Shown here in pieces: positions 55,773 to 63,843 of a stretch of DNA of 64,000 nucleotides (positions within the stretch are counted from its first letter, which is position 1; each line of letters begins with the position of its first letter). This stretch comes from CAVVDY01 sp963819645 (GTDB lineage Bacteria; Acidobacteriota; Terriglobia; Terriglobales; Acidobacteriaceae). The notes under the pieces were generated by a model. It was not told the DNA's origin. It did no database searches and worked only from the letters and a program-made list of their open reading frames with translations. A program made the position numbers and the translations under genes. Location: positions 248,001-312,000 of the forward strand of contig CAWFWZ010000004.1 in NCBI GenBank assembly GCA_963819645.1. Direction: 5' to 3'.

Positions 55773-56639
55773 TCAGTGAACCGTGGTCCCTCCCGTCGGC
55801 TGGGTCGCGCGAACCAGGTCAACGACGTCATCCACCTTATCGGCAAGCACGTTTAGTTTGCGCGCCAGGCCCTGTATCTCCGTCTCAGCCCGGCGGTTGA
55901 CGTCGAAGTCGAGCTCACCCCGCACCCGGTCTTTCTGGTCCTGACGATTCTGGCTCATCATGATGACGGGCGCCTGCAGCGCGGCCAACATGGACAGAAA
56001 GAGATTCAGCAGGATGAACGGATACGGGTCCCACGCCTTGTGCCCCAAAACGACATTGATGGCGCTGTAGACGATGAGTACAACCAGAAAGAGGATGATG
56101 AAGGTCCACGATCCACCGAAAGCCGCCACGCGATCGGCAATACGCTCGCCGAAGGTCGATTCCTTTTCGATCAAATCGTTGGGATTGCGCGCGGCCCGGA
56201 GCCGTACCAACTGCTGCGAAGCATGGAACTGCCTGCCCAGCACCGCCATCATATCCATGCCGGCCATAGGCTTCTTTTGCAGCAAAGTGGAAATGTCGTT
56301 GCGGTCGACTTCGACGCAGGTGGTCTCTTCCAGCGCGGTCGCGGTGGTCTGGTGGTCCTTCTGGTCGAGCATGGCAGCAAAGCCGAAGAACTCTCCGTGG
56401 GTTGGCTCGTCGATGACCAACTCCTGCTGGTCTTCATCGACGGTCGCTACCTGCACCTTGCCTGACATCACGATGTAACCGCGCTCGCCAGGGTCGCCCA
56501 TTTTATAGATTCGCTGGCGGGCCGCAAATTTCCTCAATTCGACTTGCTGCGCCAGGATGGCGAGCTCTTCATCGTCGAGCTTTTCGAACAGCGGCACATG
56601 TTTCAGTTCTTCGGGATCGCAGGGCATGGCGCACCTCAA
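55773..56639 (-). CDS. Cyclic-nucleotide-binding domain fused to DUF1003 membrane domain
   Basis: 288 aa. Residues ~10-130 form a CAP/cNMP-binding domain (LFEKLDDEELAILAQQVELRKFAARQRIYKMGDPGERGYIVMSGKVQVATVD, then FFGFAAMLDQKDHQTTATALEETTCVEVDRNDISTLL). Residues ~170-288 match DUF1003: FGERIADRVAAFGGSWTFIILFLVVLIVYSAINVV, DPYPFILLNLFLSMLAALQAPVIMMSQNRQDQKDRVRGELDFDVNRRAETEIQGLARKL. Two TM helices anchor it. The usual cNMP phosphate-binding Arg-Ala pair is not obvious, so the ligand is unknown. There is no effector gene nearby. Confidence 0.9.
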   Translation of the reverse strand: MRCAMPCDPEELKHVPLFEKLDDEELAILAQQVELRKFAARQRIYKMGDPGERGYIVMSGKVQVATVDEDQQELVIDEPTHGEFFGFAAMLDQKDHQTTATALEETTCVEVDRNDISTLLQKKPMAGMDMMAVLGRQFHASQQLVRLRAARNPNDLIEKESTFGERIADRVAAFGGSWTFIILFLVVLIVYSAINVVLGHKAWDPYPFILLNLFLSMLAALQAPVIMMSQNRQDQKDRVRGELDFDVNRRAETEIQGLARKLNVLADKVDDVVDLVRATQPTGGTTVH

Positions 56640-57111
56640 GTCTGAGTTTTATGCGGGTGGGGAGAGAATCGCATACTGACTCTAATCGGCACAACGAAAT
56701 CAAACTGCGGGTGTGAAAAGTCTGTGAAAGAAGCATGCGGTGGCGCGCCTCGTCCTAGTAGGCTGTACAGCGCTGTCAATTTTCGGACGCGAGAAGCGTC
56801 TGTGGCGGGTTCCGTTGATTCCAAATTCTCCTCATTTTGCGCTGCCTCGACTTCCGGCTGCTCCATTGGAGAAACCGGCGGATTTGGTGAGCCATATCTT
56901 GGATTTTGTGCCTCAAAAGACCTTTCTTTGCCATGACTCTAATTCATGGATATCGCTGTTACCATGACTTTAAGTGATGCATCTGAGCAAAATGTCAGGT
57001 GCCATAGCCACGAAAAAGCTGCTTTATTGAGAGTCTTTGGCTGGTTTTTGCCGAGTCGAAGGGCGGCTCTTCCTACTGACAACCGACAACTGACCACCAA
57101 CAACTGGTTTT
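56640..57111. other. 472-bp gap without a recognised gene
   Basis: Both strands have short open frames, but none shows protein-like composition. It ends with a GACAACCGACAACTGACCACC repeat (about 57078-57098) immediately before the tRNA-Cys fragment. No terminator was identified. Confidence 0.5.
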
Positions 57112-57135
57112 TGGAGGCGCGGGGCGGAATCGAAC
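57112..57135 (-). repeat. Duplicated 3' end of tRNA-Cys (24 nt)
   Basis: Identical over 24 bases to 57247-57270: the CCA end, discriminator, acceptor 3' strand and the first part of the T arm of the tRNA-Cys gene, in the same orientation and 135 bp downstream of it. Similarity stops abruptly on both sides, inside the T loop. A direct repeat of a tRNA 3' end is the typical footprint of site-specific integration, or of a partial tRNA duplication. Confidence 0.75.
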
Positions 57136-57246
57136 TTGAGGCGTTTAGCAGGCGTGAGCGTAGCGAGAGCCTGCTGCCGAAATCCCGACCTTGAGCGAAG
57201 CGAACGGAGAGGGACCTGCGAATCAAAAAGCCTTCTCGGCTAGAAC

Positions 57247-57321
57247 TGGAGGCGCGGGGCGGAATCGAACCGCCGAATAGAGGTTTTGCAGACCTCGGCC
57301 TTACCACTTGGCTACCGCGCC
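57247..57321 (-). tRNA. tRNA-Cys (GCA)
   Basis: A full cloverleaf on the minus strand. Acceptor GGCGCGG pairs with CCGCGCC, the D arm is AGCCAAGTGGTAAGGC, the anticodon loop is CTGCAAA with GCA, and the T arm is GGCGG-TTCGAAT-CCGCC. The discriminator is T and CCA is encoded. Boundaries include the CCA. Confidence 0.96.
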
Positions 57322-57382
57322 CTTGGGGAAAACTTGGCGGGCTATACGCAAAGCCCCCGCGCAGGGCGAGGGCAACAAATTC

Positions 57383-57457
57383 TGGAGCGGGAGACGGGGG
57401 TCGAACCCGCGACTTCGACCTTGGCAAGGTCGCACTCTACCACTGAGTTACTCCCGC
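57383..57457 (-). tRNA. tRNA-Gly (GCC)
   Basis: A full cloverleaf on the minus strand. Acceptor GCGGGAG/CTCCCGC, D arm AACTCAGTGGTAGAGT, anticodon loop TTGCCAA with GCC, T arm GCGGG-TTCGACC-CCCGT, discriminator T, CCA encoded. It lies about 60 bp upstream of tRNA-Cys on the same strand, so the two are probably one transcript. Confidence 0.96.
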
Positions 57458-57574
57458 TCGTGGAAACCTGATTATAACGAACTGTAACCGGAAGCGGCAA
57501 ACCCGCAGCAACGTTCGTCTTAAAGCACAATCTCTCGCAGGCTGACTCGCCGTGGGCTATCTTCCGCCGAAACC

Positions 57575-58291
57575 TCAGTCTTCGGCGTCATCCTCGATTA
57601 AGCGCTCGCCCTTGCCCGCCGGCTCGATGTGGCCGTCGCGCATGTGAATGATGCGGTCGCCATACGCAGCAGCTTCGGGATTGTGAGTGATCATCAGCAC
57701 CGTCTGTCCCAGCTCTTTGTTGGACTGGCGCAGCATGTTCAGCACGATCTCGGAATTCTGGGTGTCGAGATTACCGGTCGGCTCGTCGGCCAGCACGATC
57801 GACGGCTTGTTCACCAGCGCGCGCGCCAGCGCAACCCGTTGCTGCTCTCCGCCGCTCATCTCCGATGGCAGATGGTTCAGCCGCTTATCGATGCCCAGCA
57901 ACTGGATGATGCGCGCAATGTAGGCACGATCGGCCTTGTGGGCATGGCCCGAGATGTCGAGCGCGATGTCGATGTTGCCCTGCGCGGTCAAGGTCGGCAG
58001 CAGATTGAACTTCTGAAAGACGAAACCAATCTTCGACTTGCGCATGCGGGTGCGTGCGGCATCGGAAAGCTCGGTGAAGTTGACGCCGTCGATGATGACA
58101 CGCCCGGTGTCGGCATGGGTCAGGCCTCCCATGATGTAGAACAGCGTGGACTTGCCGCTGCCGGACGGGCCAACGATGCTGACGAACTCGCCCTTTTCCA
58201 CCGCCAGCGAAACGCCGCGCAGGGCCGGGACGTCGACCTTGCCCACGCGGTAAATCTTGCGCACATCTTCTACCTGGATCATCAGCGCCAT
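57575..58291 (-). CDS. ABC transporter ATP-binding protein (MacB/LolD type)
   Basis: A 238-aa ATPase: IQVEDVRKIYRVGKVDVPALRGVSLAVEKGEFVSIVGPSGSGKSTLFYIMGG (Walker A), FVFQKFNLLPTLTAQGNI (Q loop), LPSEMSGGEQQRVALARALVNKPSIVLADEPTGNLDT (signature and Walker B) and TVLMITHNPEAAAYGDRIIHM (His switch). The KFNLLPTLTAxxNI and LADEPTGNLD pattern puts it in the LolD/MacB/FtsE-like group, which acts with FtsX-type permeases. No permease gene is adjacent, which is unusual for the group. Confidence 0.92.
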   Translation of the reverse strand: MALMIQVEDVRKIYRVGKVDVPALRGVSLAVEKGEFVSIVGPSGSGKSTLFYIMGGLTHADTGRVIIDGVNFTELSDAARTRMRKSKIGFVFQKFNLLPTLTAQGNIDIALDISGHAHKADRAYIARIIQLLGIDKRLNHLPSEMSGGEQQRVALARALVNKPSIVLADEPTGNLDTQNSEIVLNMLRQSNKELGQTVLMITHNPEAAAYGDRIIHMRDGHIEPAGKGERLIEDDAED

Positions 58292-58378
58292 GGCGAATCT
58301 TCGATCTTACATGATCGAAAGCGGCACTTGGCCGTTGGCACTTGGCTTTTGGCTCTTGGCTTGAGTACCGCGACGACT

Positions 58379-58564
58379 CGCGTCAGGGCACGACTTCGGT
58401 CGTGCCGACCACATCCCTTTTCTTTCGTCATCCCGAGGGGACGTCGGTCCCCCGAGGGATCTGCTTTCCCCCGCCTTAACGAGCCTCTGTCGCCGACTGA
58501 AGTCGGCTGGGGATCGCCACAATAGAGCGCTTTTCGGCACGACCGCAGGTCGTGCCCTGACGCG
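58379..58564. repeat. MITE-like element with 16-bp perfect terminal inverted repeats
   Basis: The ends CGCGTCAGGGCACGAC (58379-58394) and GTCGTGCCCTGACGCG (58549-58564) are exact reverse complements, and each is itself part of a hairpin (CACGACTTCGGTCGTG; CACGACCGCAGGTCGTG). A family A left arm (CGTCATCCCGAGGGGACGTC, about 58428) lies inside, a nested insertion. The element is 186 bp with no coding frame. Confidence 0.75.
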
Positions 58565-58661
58565 AATCTTCGCTGAGCCGGCGTAGTCGCATCTCATAGC
58601 ACCCTTCCGCGAAACCGGCTCGCTACTCCCAAAGGCAATTCAAACGCGCTACAACCAAACT

Positions 58662-59236
58662 ATGAAGCTGCCGAGCCGACAAGAAGAAGCACGCCCTGCT
58701 GGTGTCGAAGGCCGTGCAATGGCTGCGCTCGTATTACAAATGCGGCGTCATTCTCTCCGAGCAGTACTGCGCCACCGGCGAGGTTCCCGACGTCATCGGC
58801 TGGAAAGGCTTCTGCCGGTCGGTGCTGGTGGAATGCAAAGTCTCTCGCGCCGACTTCCTGGCCGACGCCGGCTAAACCATTCCGCCAACAACCCGAGGAA
58901 GGCATGGGCTGCGAACGCTTCTACCTTGCGCCCGCAGGCGTGATCCGGCGCGAAGACCTGCCGAAGCATTGGGGACTGCTGGAGCTTCGGGCCCGCGAAA
59001 TCCATCTCGTCGCCAAACCAGGACGGATCGACCTGCGCAGCCCGGCGGCGTTGATGAAAGAGATGAACCTGCTGCTGGCCAGCCTGCGCCGGGTGGAATT
59101 GCGCATCGAGCCGCAATCCATCACCGATTTCCTGAAGTGGAAAAACCGCATGGCCGACTACAACGGCGGGGAATTGCCGGAAGGCGTTGATGCATTCGAG
59201 CAGGAAGATAATTCCCATCTGCACGTGACGCCCTAG
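58662..59236 (+). CDS. PD-(D/E)xK nuclease-like protein, MmcB-like (frameshifted)
   Basis: After ATG 58662 the conserved frame is entered near 58680. KHALLVSKAVQWLRSYYKCGVILSEQYC, TGEVPDVIGWKG and SVLVECKVSRADFLAD follow, with the Asp...Glu-x-Lys arrangement of a PD-(D/E)xK nuclease, close to MmcB-type sequences. A second shift near 58870 leads to KPFRQQPEEGMGCERFYLAPAGVIRREDLPKHWGLLEL and a helical C-terminus (SPAALMKEMNLLLASLRRVELRIEPQSITDFLKWKNRM). The joined length is about 190 aa. A role in DNA repair or restriction is inferred from the fold only. Confidence 0.65.
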
Positions 59237-59297
59237 CCAAGGCGACGGACCCGCTGAAGGCTTTAGCCCGAGTTCAGCCAGAAATCATCGTGGAGCT

Positions 59298-59446
59298 GCT
59301 TTGTATCAGGGCACGACTTGCAGTCGTGCCGTATAGCGGCACCAGAAGATGAGGGCTTCAGCCCCTGAGATCGCTGGTTGCAGCGGCTAAAGCCGACTCT
59401 CATGCTGAAGTTACGGCCCGGCTAAAGCCAGGCCCTGATACAAAGC
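59298..59446. repeat. MITE-like element with 15-bp perfect terminal inverted repeats
   Basis: GCTTTGTATCAGGGC (59298-59312) and GCCCTGATACAAAGC (59432-59446) are exact reverse complements. Inside are CACGACTTGCAGTCGTG, GGGCTTCAGCCCC and CGGCTAAAGCCG hairpins. The element is 149 bp. The same 15-mer ends occur singly at 2578-2592 and 53632-53646. Confidence 0.8.
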
Positions 59447-59535
59447 GAGTCGTTCGAAGCTGGAGCGGTTGCCCCCGCAAGTTTCCCCGCCCCCTGCCGA
59501 TGAACCATACGACCCGTGTCTCGCTCGGAGGCGTA

Positions 59536-60354
59536 ATGCGAACCCCGGCTGCGCTGCTGACCTTATCAATCCTCATCGCTCTACCAACATTTTCGGAGGA
59601 TGCAAAACCCATTCTCAGCCCGCAGGCTCAGGCCGAAGCGCGCATGTGGGAGCCCGGCTCCAGCTTTTTTTACATCAACGGAATCGCGTATCGCTATGCC
59701 ACAGCGTCGTCCTACGCTGTGGTAGCTGCTGCGACGACTGGCGTCGGCGGCAAATATCTGGGCGTGAAGGTACATGTATTCAATCGCAGCCGCCAGTCGA
59801 TCACGGTGCGGCCGGAAGACATCGCAGTGGTGGACGCAATTGCTAACCGCCGCCTGGTTCCGATTCCGGCAGTCGAGATCGTCAACCGCAAACGCGGCCA
59901 GCCAAACTGGATGAAGTTTGCCGGCAATGCTGTCTCCGGCGGCAACGAGCCGATGGGCGACCTGGTCAATCCGCAGTGGAACGAGCTGGTACGGGCATTG
60001 CAACCGGAGGTGACTTCCAACGCGCGCGCCGACTCGACCACGGCCGTCTACTCCAGCCAGAAGGTGCAGGTGGATGGCCCGGACTGCGACACCTCGTGCC
60101 AGTTGCGAAATCGCGAGGTGAACTCAACCCTCTCGTCGGGATGGCAGCAGAATCTGGCGGAATCGATTCAGCAAACGGCGTTTCTGGCCAACACCATCCC
60201 ACCGCAGTGCGACATCGAAGGGGTACTGTACTTCCCTATGCCTCGCCAGGCGGCGACCGATCCCAAGGCACGGCGTCGCAGCAAGAGCTACGCCATTACC
60301 ATCACGGTGCCGGTTGCGGGCGAGCGCTTCAATCTGGATTTCCCCGTGGAATAA
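59536..60354 (+). CDS. Secreted protein of unknown function
   Basis: From ATG 59536, a signal peptide (MRTPAALLTLSILIALPTFS) precedes a mature protein of about 250 aa: YLGVKVHVFNRSRQSITVRPEDIAVVDAIANRRLVPIPAVEIV (beta-type, reminiscent of the conserved fold of proteins that respond to surface factors, but not identified), a spaced Cys pair (DGPDCDTSCQLRNREV), a single later Cys, and ITITVPVAGERFNLDFPVE at the end. I do not recognise a family. An earlier in-frame ATG at 59500 would leave the signal peptide internal. Confidence 0.72.
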   Translation: MRTPAALLTLSILIALPTFSEDAKPILSPQAQAEARMWEPGSSFFYINGIAYRYATASSYAVVAAATTGVGGKYLGVKVHVFNRSRQSITVRPEDIAVVDAIANRRLVPIPAVEIVNRKRGQPNWMKFAGNAVSGGNEPMGDLVNPQWNELVRALQPEVTSNARADSTTAVYSSQKVQVDGPDCDTSCQLRNREVNSTLSSGWQQNLAESIQQTAFLANTIPPQCDIEGVLYFPMPRQAATDPKARRRSKSYAITITVPVAGERFNLDFPVE

Positions 60355-60493
60355 CACTCAAGCGACTTCTGAACCCTTACGGGAAAATGCGACGCTGCGG
60401 TTGTTTCGGCGATCAATCTGCCTGCGGCGAGCCATCCCGTCAGGTTGATTCTGCCGGCCCGGCAGGGTACCTTGACCACTCGGAGGAATTCTC

Positions 60494-61414
60494 TTGAGAC
60501 CTCAGCGTTCATTGTTTCGACTGGTTTGCGCAGTCTGTCTGGCAGCCTTCGCATTGACCTGCGTCGCCGGCGCACAGACCGCCGCGCCGAAGTTTGTATC
60601 TCGCGACGCCGCTGTCGGCGGGGTCCGCATTCATTACACAACTGGCGGCTCCGGACCAACAGTGATACTCCTGCACGGTTTTGCGGAGACTTCACGCATG
60701 TGGAACCCCATCCTGCCGGCACTTGGCGCCAAGTTCACCGTGATTGCTCCCGACCTGCCCGGCATTGGTGATTCGTCAATTCCTGCTAGTGCAATGAGTG
60801 TGACCACGGCGGCAATACAAATTCATGAGTTGGCGAAGTCATTGGGCGTGACCAAGGCGCGCGTTGTCGGGCACGATATTGGCCTGATGGTCGCCTACGC
60901 GTACGCGGCAAAGTTTCCCTCTGAGGTGGAAAAGCTGGTGGTGATGGATGCATTCATTCCCGGCGTGCAGGGCTGGGAACCGATCTATAACAGTCCCGAC
61001 TACTGGCACTTTCGCTTTCATGGTCCAACGCCTGAAGCGCTGGTGAACGGGCGCGAGAACATTTACTTCGCATATTTCTGGAACGACCTTGCGGCCGACA
61101 AGAATCATTCAATTCCGGAGGCCGACCGAAAAGCCTATCTGGCCGCTTATTCGCGTCCCGGGCGCATGCGCGCGTCGTGGGAGTATTTTGCTACGTTCCC
61201 ACAGGCGGCCAAGGATTTCGCCGAGATGGCGCAGACGAAATTGACCATGCCGGTGCTCTCCATCGGCGGCGACAAATCTCTGGGAGAGCCGCTGGCAGAG
61301 CAAATGAAATTGGTCGCGACCAATGTGACTGTCGTGATCGTCAAGAACTCAGGCCACTGGATACTGGAGGAGCAACCGAAGCAGACCACTGATGCGCTGG
61401 TGAACTTTCTATAA
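60494..61414 (+). CDS. Secreted alpha/beta hydrolase, epoxide-hydrolase/dehalogenase-like
   Basis: A TTG start with GGAGGA 7 bases upstream and a signal peptide (RLVCAVCLAAFALTCVAGAQ). The core has VILLHGFAETSRMWNPIL (HG), IAPDLPGIGDSS, RVVGHDIGLMVAYAYA (nucleophile elbow with Asp rather than Ser), and VIVKNSGHWILEEQP (His). The Asp nucleophile in GHDIG and the DLPGxGxS loop are typical of epoxide hydrolases and haloalkane dehalogenases. The periplasmic location is unusual for these. The tyrosines of an epoxide hydrolase cap were not pinned down. Confidence 0.87.
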   Translation: MRPQRSLFRLVCAVCLAAFALTCVAGAQTAAPKFVSRDAAVGGVRIHYTTGGSGPTVILLHGFAETSRMWNPILPALGAKFTVIAPDLPGIGDSSIPASAMSVTTAAIQIHELAKSLGVTKARVVGHDIGLMVAYAYAAKFPSEVEKLVVMDAFIPGVQGWEPIYNSPDYWHFRFHGPTPEALVNGRENIYFAYFWNDLAADKNHSIPEADRKAYLAAYSRPGRMRASWEYFATFPQAAKDFAEMAQTKLTMPVLSIGGDKSLGEPLAEQMKLVATNVTVVIVKNSGHWILEEQPKQTTDALVNFL

Positions 61415-61500
61415 CCGCGGCTCGACGCCCGTGACCTGGTGCCCAGGCGCGCCCCGTTTGATGCTAACCCGGGCGTAGAAGCATCTCATTCAAGTCGTGA

Positions 61501-62498
61501 TGCACATCGAACCCATGCCACTTCGTGCCCGAGCCCTTCGTGCCCCGCCGTCTCTTTCCCGGCGGACACGCGCAGACCATTGCCGGCAACTTCCTGCGCC
61601 GCACAAATCTGCTGCCTGCCGCCGGAAGAGCGCCTATTCGACGTGGAACCCGGCATCCAGGTGCTGTGCCATTGCCACTGGCAAGCTGAGCGCACATCGA
61701 CGATGACGGTGATTGTGGTGCACGGTTTGGAAGGCTCGGTCGAGTCGAGATACATGATCGGCACCGGCAGTAAGGCGTGGGCAGCGGGCATGAACGTGGT
61801 GCGCATGAACATGCGCAACTGCGGCGACACCGAGCATCTCGGACCCAGCCTGTACAACTCCAGCATGTCTGACGATGTGGGAGTCATCGTGCAGACCCTG
61901 ATCGCGGAAGAGCATTTGCCTGCGATCTCGCTGGTTGGCTATTCCATGGGCGGGAATCTTGTGCTGAAGCTGCTTGGGCGAGTGGGGCAGCGACGCTCCG
62001 CCGCAAGTGAAGGCAGGAGTAGGCGTGTCGCCGGCGATGGACTTGGCGGCGTCGGCGGATGCGCTGCACGACTTCGCGAATCGAGTATACGAATACCGAT
62101 TCTTGAAGTCGTTGCGTAACCGCGTGCGACGCAAAGCACAGCTCTACCCCGAGCGCTACGATGTGAAGTATCTGCGGGGGCTGCGCAGCATTCGCGACTT
62201 TGATGAGCAGATCACCGCGCGCTATTGCGGATTTGCCGGTGCCCAGGACTATTACGAGCGCGCCGCTGCGGCCAACGTTCTCGAGCGCATCGCCGTGCCC
62301 ACACTGGTGCTGCATGCCGACGATGACCCGTTCATTCGCGTGCTTCCCCGGACGCGCGAGAAGCTACTGAACAACCCGCACATCACCTATATCGAAACCG
62401 CGGCCGGTGGCCATTGCGCTTTTCTCGCTGAGCCCAATGGTTATGACGGACGCTGGGCCGAGCGCGAGGCGGTGCGGTTTATTGAGGCAAAGATCTGA
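61501..62498 (+). CDS. YheT-type alpha/beta hydrolase (frameshifted)
   Basis: Segments HFVPEPFVPRRLFPGGHAQTIAGNFLRRTNLLP, then PEERLFDVEPGIQV...TVIVVHGLEGSVESRYMIGTGSKAWAAGMNVVRMNMRNCGDTEHLGPSLYNS and ISLVGYSMGGNLVLKLLG, then PPQVKAGVGVSPAMDLAASADAL...VPTLVLHADDDPFI...GGHCAFL lie in three frames, with shifts near 61620 and 61975. GHxQTI...FL, HGLEGS, RNCG(D) and GYSMGGN (Ser), DDDPF (Asp), GGHCAF (His) are the YheT/ABHD1-type markers. The exact start is uncertain because the N-terminus also looks shifted. Confidence 0.8.
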
Positions 62499-62595
62499 AG
62501 GTGCGGGGCGCGCGATCATGATCAGGATCGCAACAAGTGCTAACGTCTACTCCTTCATCATCACGATACCGATCGCTTCATCATCATGATCAAGA

Positions 62596-63129
62596 TCACT
62601 CTCGAAACCAGTCTCGCCAAAAGTTTAAAGTGCTGCTGTGGCGCTCCCGGTTCGGAATGAAATCAAGCTCCTCTTCGAATCGTTTCTGCAAAATGGCGAA
62701 ACTCAAGCCGTATTTATTCGCAAGGAACCGAACGTCTGCCTGGTCTTTGGGACTGTTTCGCTCAAGTTTGGAGAGAACGAGATCATAGACGTCTGGAACG
62801 AAGATCTTGATGTTCTCAAAATGGAAAGGCGCTTCCAGCAATCGCTCGTCGAAGTTATAAGGCATAGTCACGAAACCGACATAGTCCACATACAAACCGA
62901 ACTTCTTGTGAAGTGGAGTACCTTTGCCGGCAATTTGCGCTAGTTCAGCGGTGAGTTCGTGAGGACATTCCACATGGTCGAGGTCGCCTGTGCTGCGAGA
63001 AAAGCCGTGAATTACGGTAACAACAAAGCCCCCGATACAAACGAGTCGAACGGGCGAAGATAATTGTTCGTCGATTTCGGTTAAGAACTCGTGCCAAGGG
63101 GAGCCAAGTTTGAGCGGTTCGTCAGGCAT
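62596..63129 (-). CDS. Nucleotidyltransferase-like protein (DUF6036-type), candidate toxin of an HTH/NTase pair
   Basis: 177 aa. The N-terminal half has a nucleotidyltransferase-like core: VRLVCIGGFVVTVIHGFSRSTGDLDHVE, with GG and T-x-DLD in the right order, then DERLLEAPFHFENIKIFVPDVYDLVLSKLERNSPKDQADVRFLANKYG, the DLxxSKLERxxxKDxxDVxxLA segment seen in DUF6036/AbiEii-like proteins. It overlaps the 3' end of the HTH gene by 8 bp, so the two are co-translated. NTases of this kind act as toxins (AbiEii, MenT) or as silent partners; activity here is inference. The region is less GC-rich than the rest of the window. Confidence 0.75.
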   Translation of the reverse strand: MPDEPLKLGSPWHEFLTEIDEQLSSPVRLVCIGGFVVTVIHGFSRSTGDLDHVECPHELTAELAQIAGKGTPLHKKFGLYVDYVGFVTMPYNFDERLLEAPFHFENIKIFVPDVYDLVLSKLERNSPKDQADVRFLANKYGLSFAILQKRFEEELDFIPNRERHSSTLNFWRDWFRE

Positions 63130-63811
63130 ACGGTAAATGTTCGGGGCGCCACGTTGTTAGCAGGTGCCACTGCTCCGCATCTTCCGGCCTATTTTGCCGC
63201 ACCCACTCCTGCTGGGTTGCTGACAGCAGACGGTTGCCAAATGTGTCCTCAGCTTCCAATCGGCTCAGCTTAAGCATGTTTCCTAGTGCTGCCAGACTGT
63301 GGTAGACAGCAGAGTCTTGATTCCCGCGCTGCTCCTCTACGCGTTTTGCCAGCGATACGACAAATCCAAGTCGATTCGTCAAACCGCGGAGGCGAGCCTC
63401 TCTTAGCAACCAATCGCGATCCAAGTAAAAGTAATTAAGAAGAACCCAAGGCAATGCTTCCGCGACTCTGGAATCAAGATCCTCTTGCTGCAATGCCTCA
63501 AGAAGCACTTCGGCGGGATTTCTCGTCCATCCTGCCCTCATGTATCTAAAGCCGGGATAACCCAGAGCACTGAGTTGCCTTGCAAGAGAATCTGTTGTTG
63601 TGCGGCGATTTTGCCAACGCTGATCACATGGAACGAGTGTGGGGCAGACCTTCAACATACGGACGGCCTTACGCGCAAGCGACTGTGTAACACGTCGCTC
63701 CCCTCGTTCGAGCAACGCGAGATATGGCTGAGACACCCCCAACCGAGCAGCAACTTCCTTCTGGGTGAGACCTTGCTCCAAACGACCCTTTTTGAGGATC
63801 TTACCAGTCAT
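63122..63811 (-). CDS. XRE-family HTH protein with C-terminal helical domain, candidate antitoxin/repressor
   Basis: 229 aa. Residues ~8-60 are an XRE-type helix-turn-helix (RLEQGLTQKEVAARLGVSQPYLALLERGERRVTQSLARKAVRML). The rest is helical and unlike a peptidase or sensor: ARQLSALGYPGFRYMRAGWTRNPAEVLLEALQQEDLDSRVAEALPWVLLNYF. GGAGG lies 7 bases before ATG 63811. Upstream is a promoter overlapped by an inverted repeat (63845-63863), so autoregulation is likely. The arrangement - HTH gene first, overlapping the NTase-like gene - is typical of antitoxin-toxin operons. Confidence 0.8.
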   Translation of the reverse strand: MTGKILKKGRLEQGLTQKEVAARLGVSQPYLALLERGERRVTQSLARKAVRMLKVCPTLVPCDQRWQNRRTTTDSLARQLSALGYPGFRYMRAGWTRNPAEVLLEALQQEDLDSRVAEALPWVLLNYFYLDRDWLLREARLRGLTNRLGFVVSLAKRVEEQRGNQDSAVYHSLAALGNMLKLSRLEAEDTFGNRLLSATQQEWVRQNRPEDAEQWHLLTTWRPEHLPYA

Positions 63812-63843
63812 AATGCTGCCTCCGACCTTGTTAGATACTATTG

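Noticed and set aside
56946..57194. Small plus-strand gene of 82 codons
   Set aside because: Its second half runs through the GACAAC repeats and the tRNA-Cys fragment, and there is no ribosome site or protein-like composition.
62505..62595. Clustered GATC-containing palindromes downstream of the nucleotidyltransferase gene
   Set aside because: Short overlapping TGATCATGATCA-type palindromes give only weak 6-bp stems and no T-run. They are too weak to call a terminator or regulatory site.
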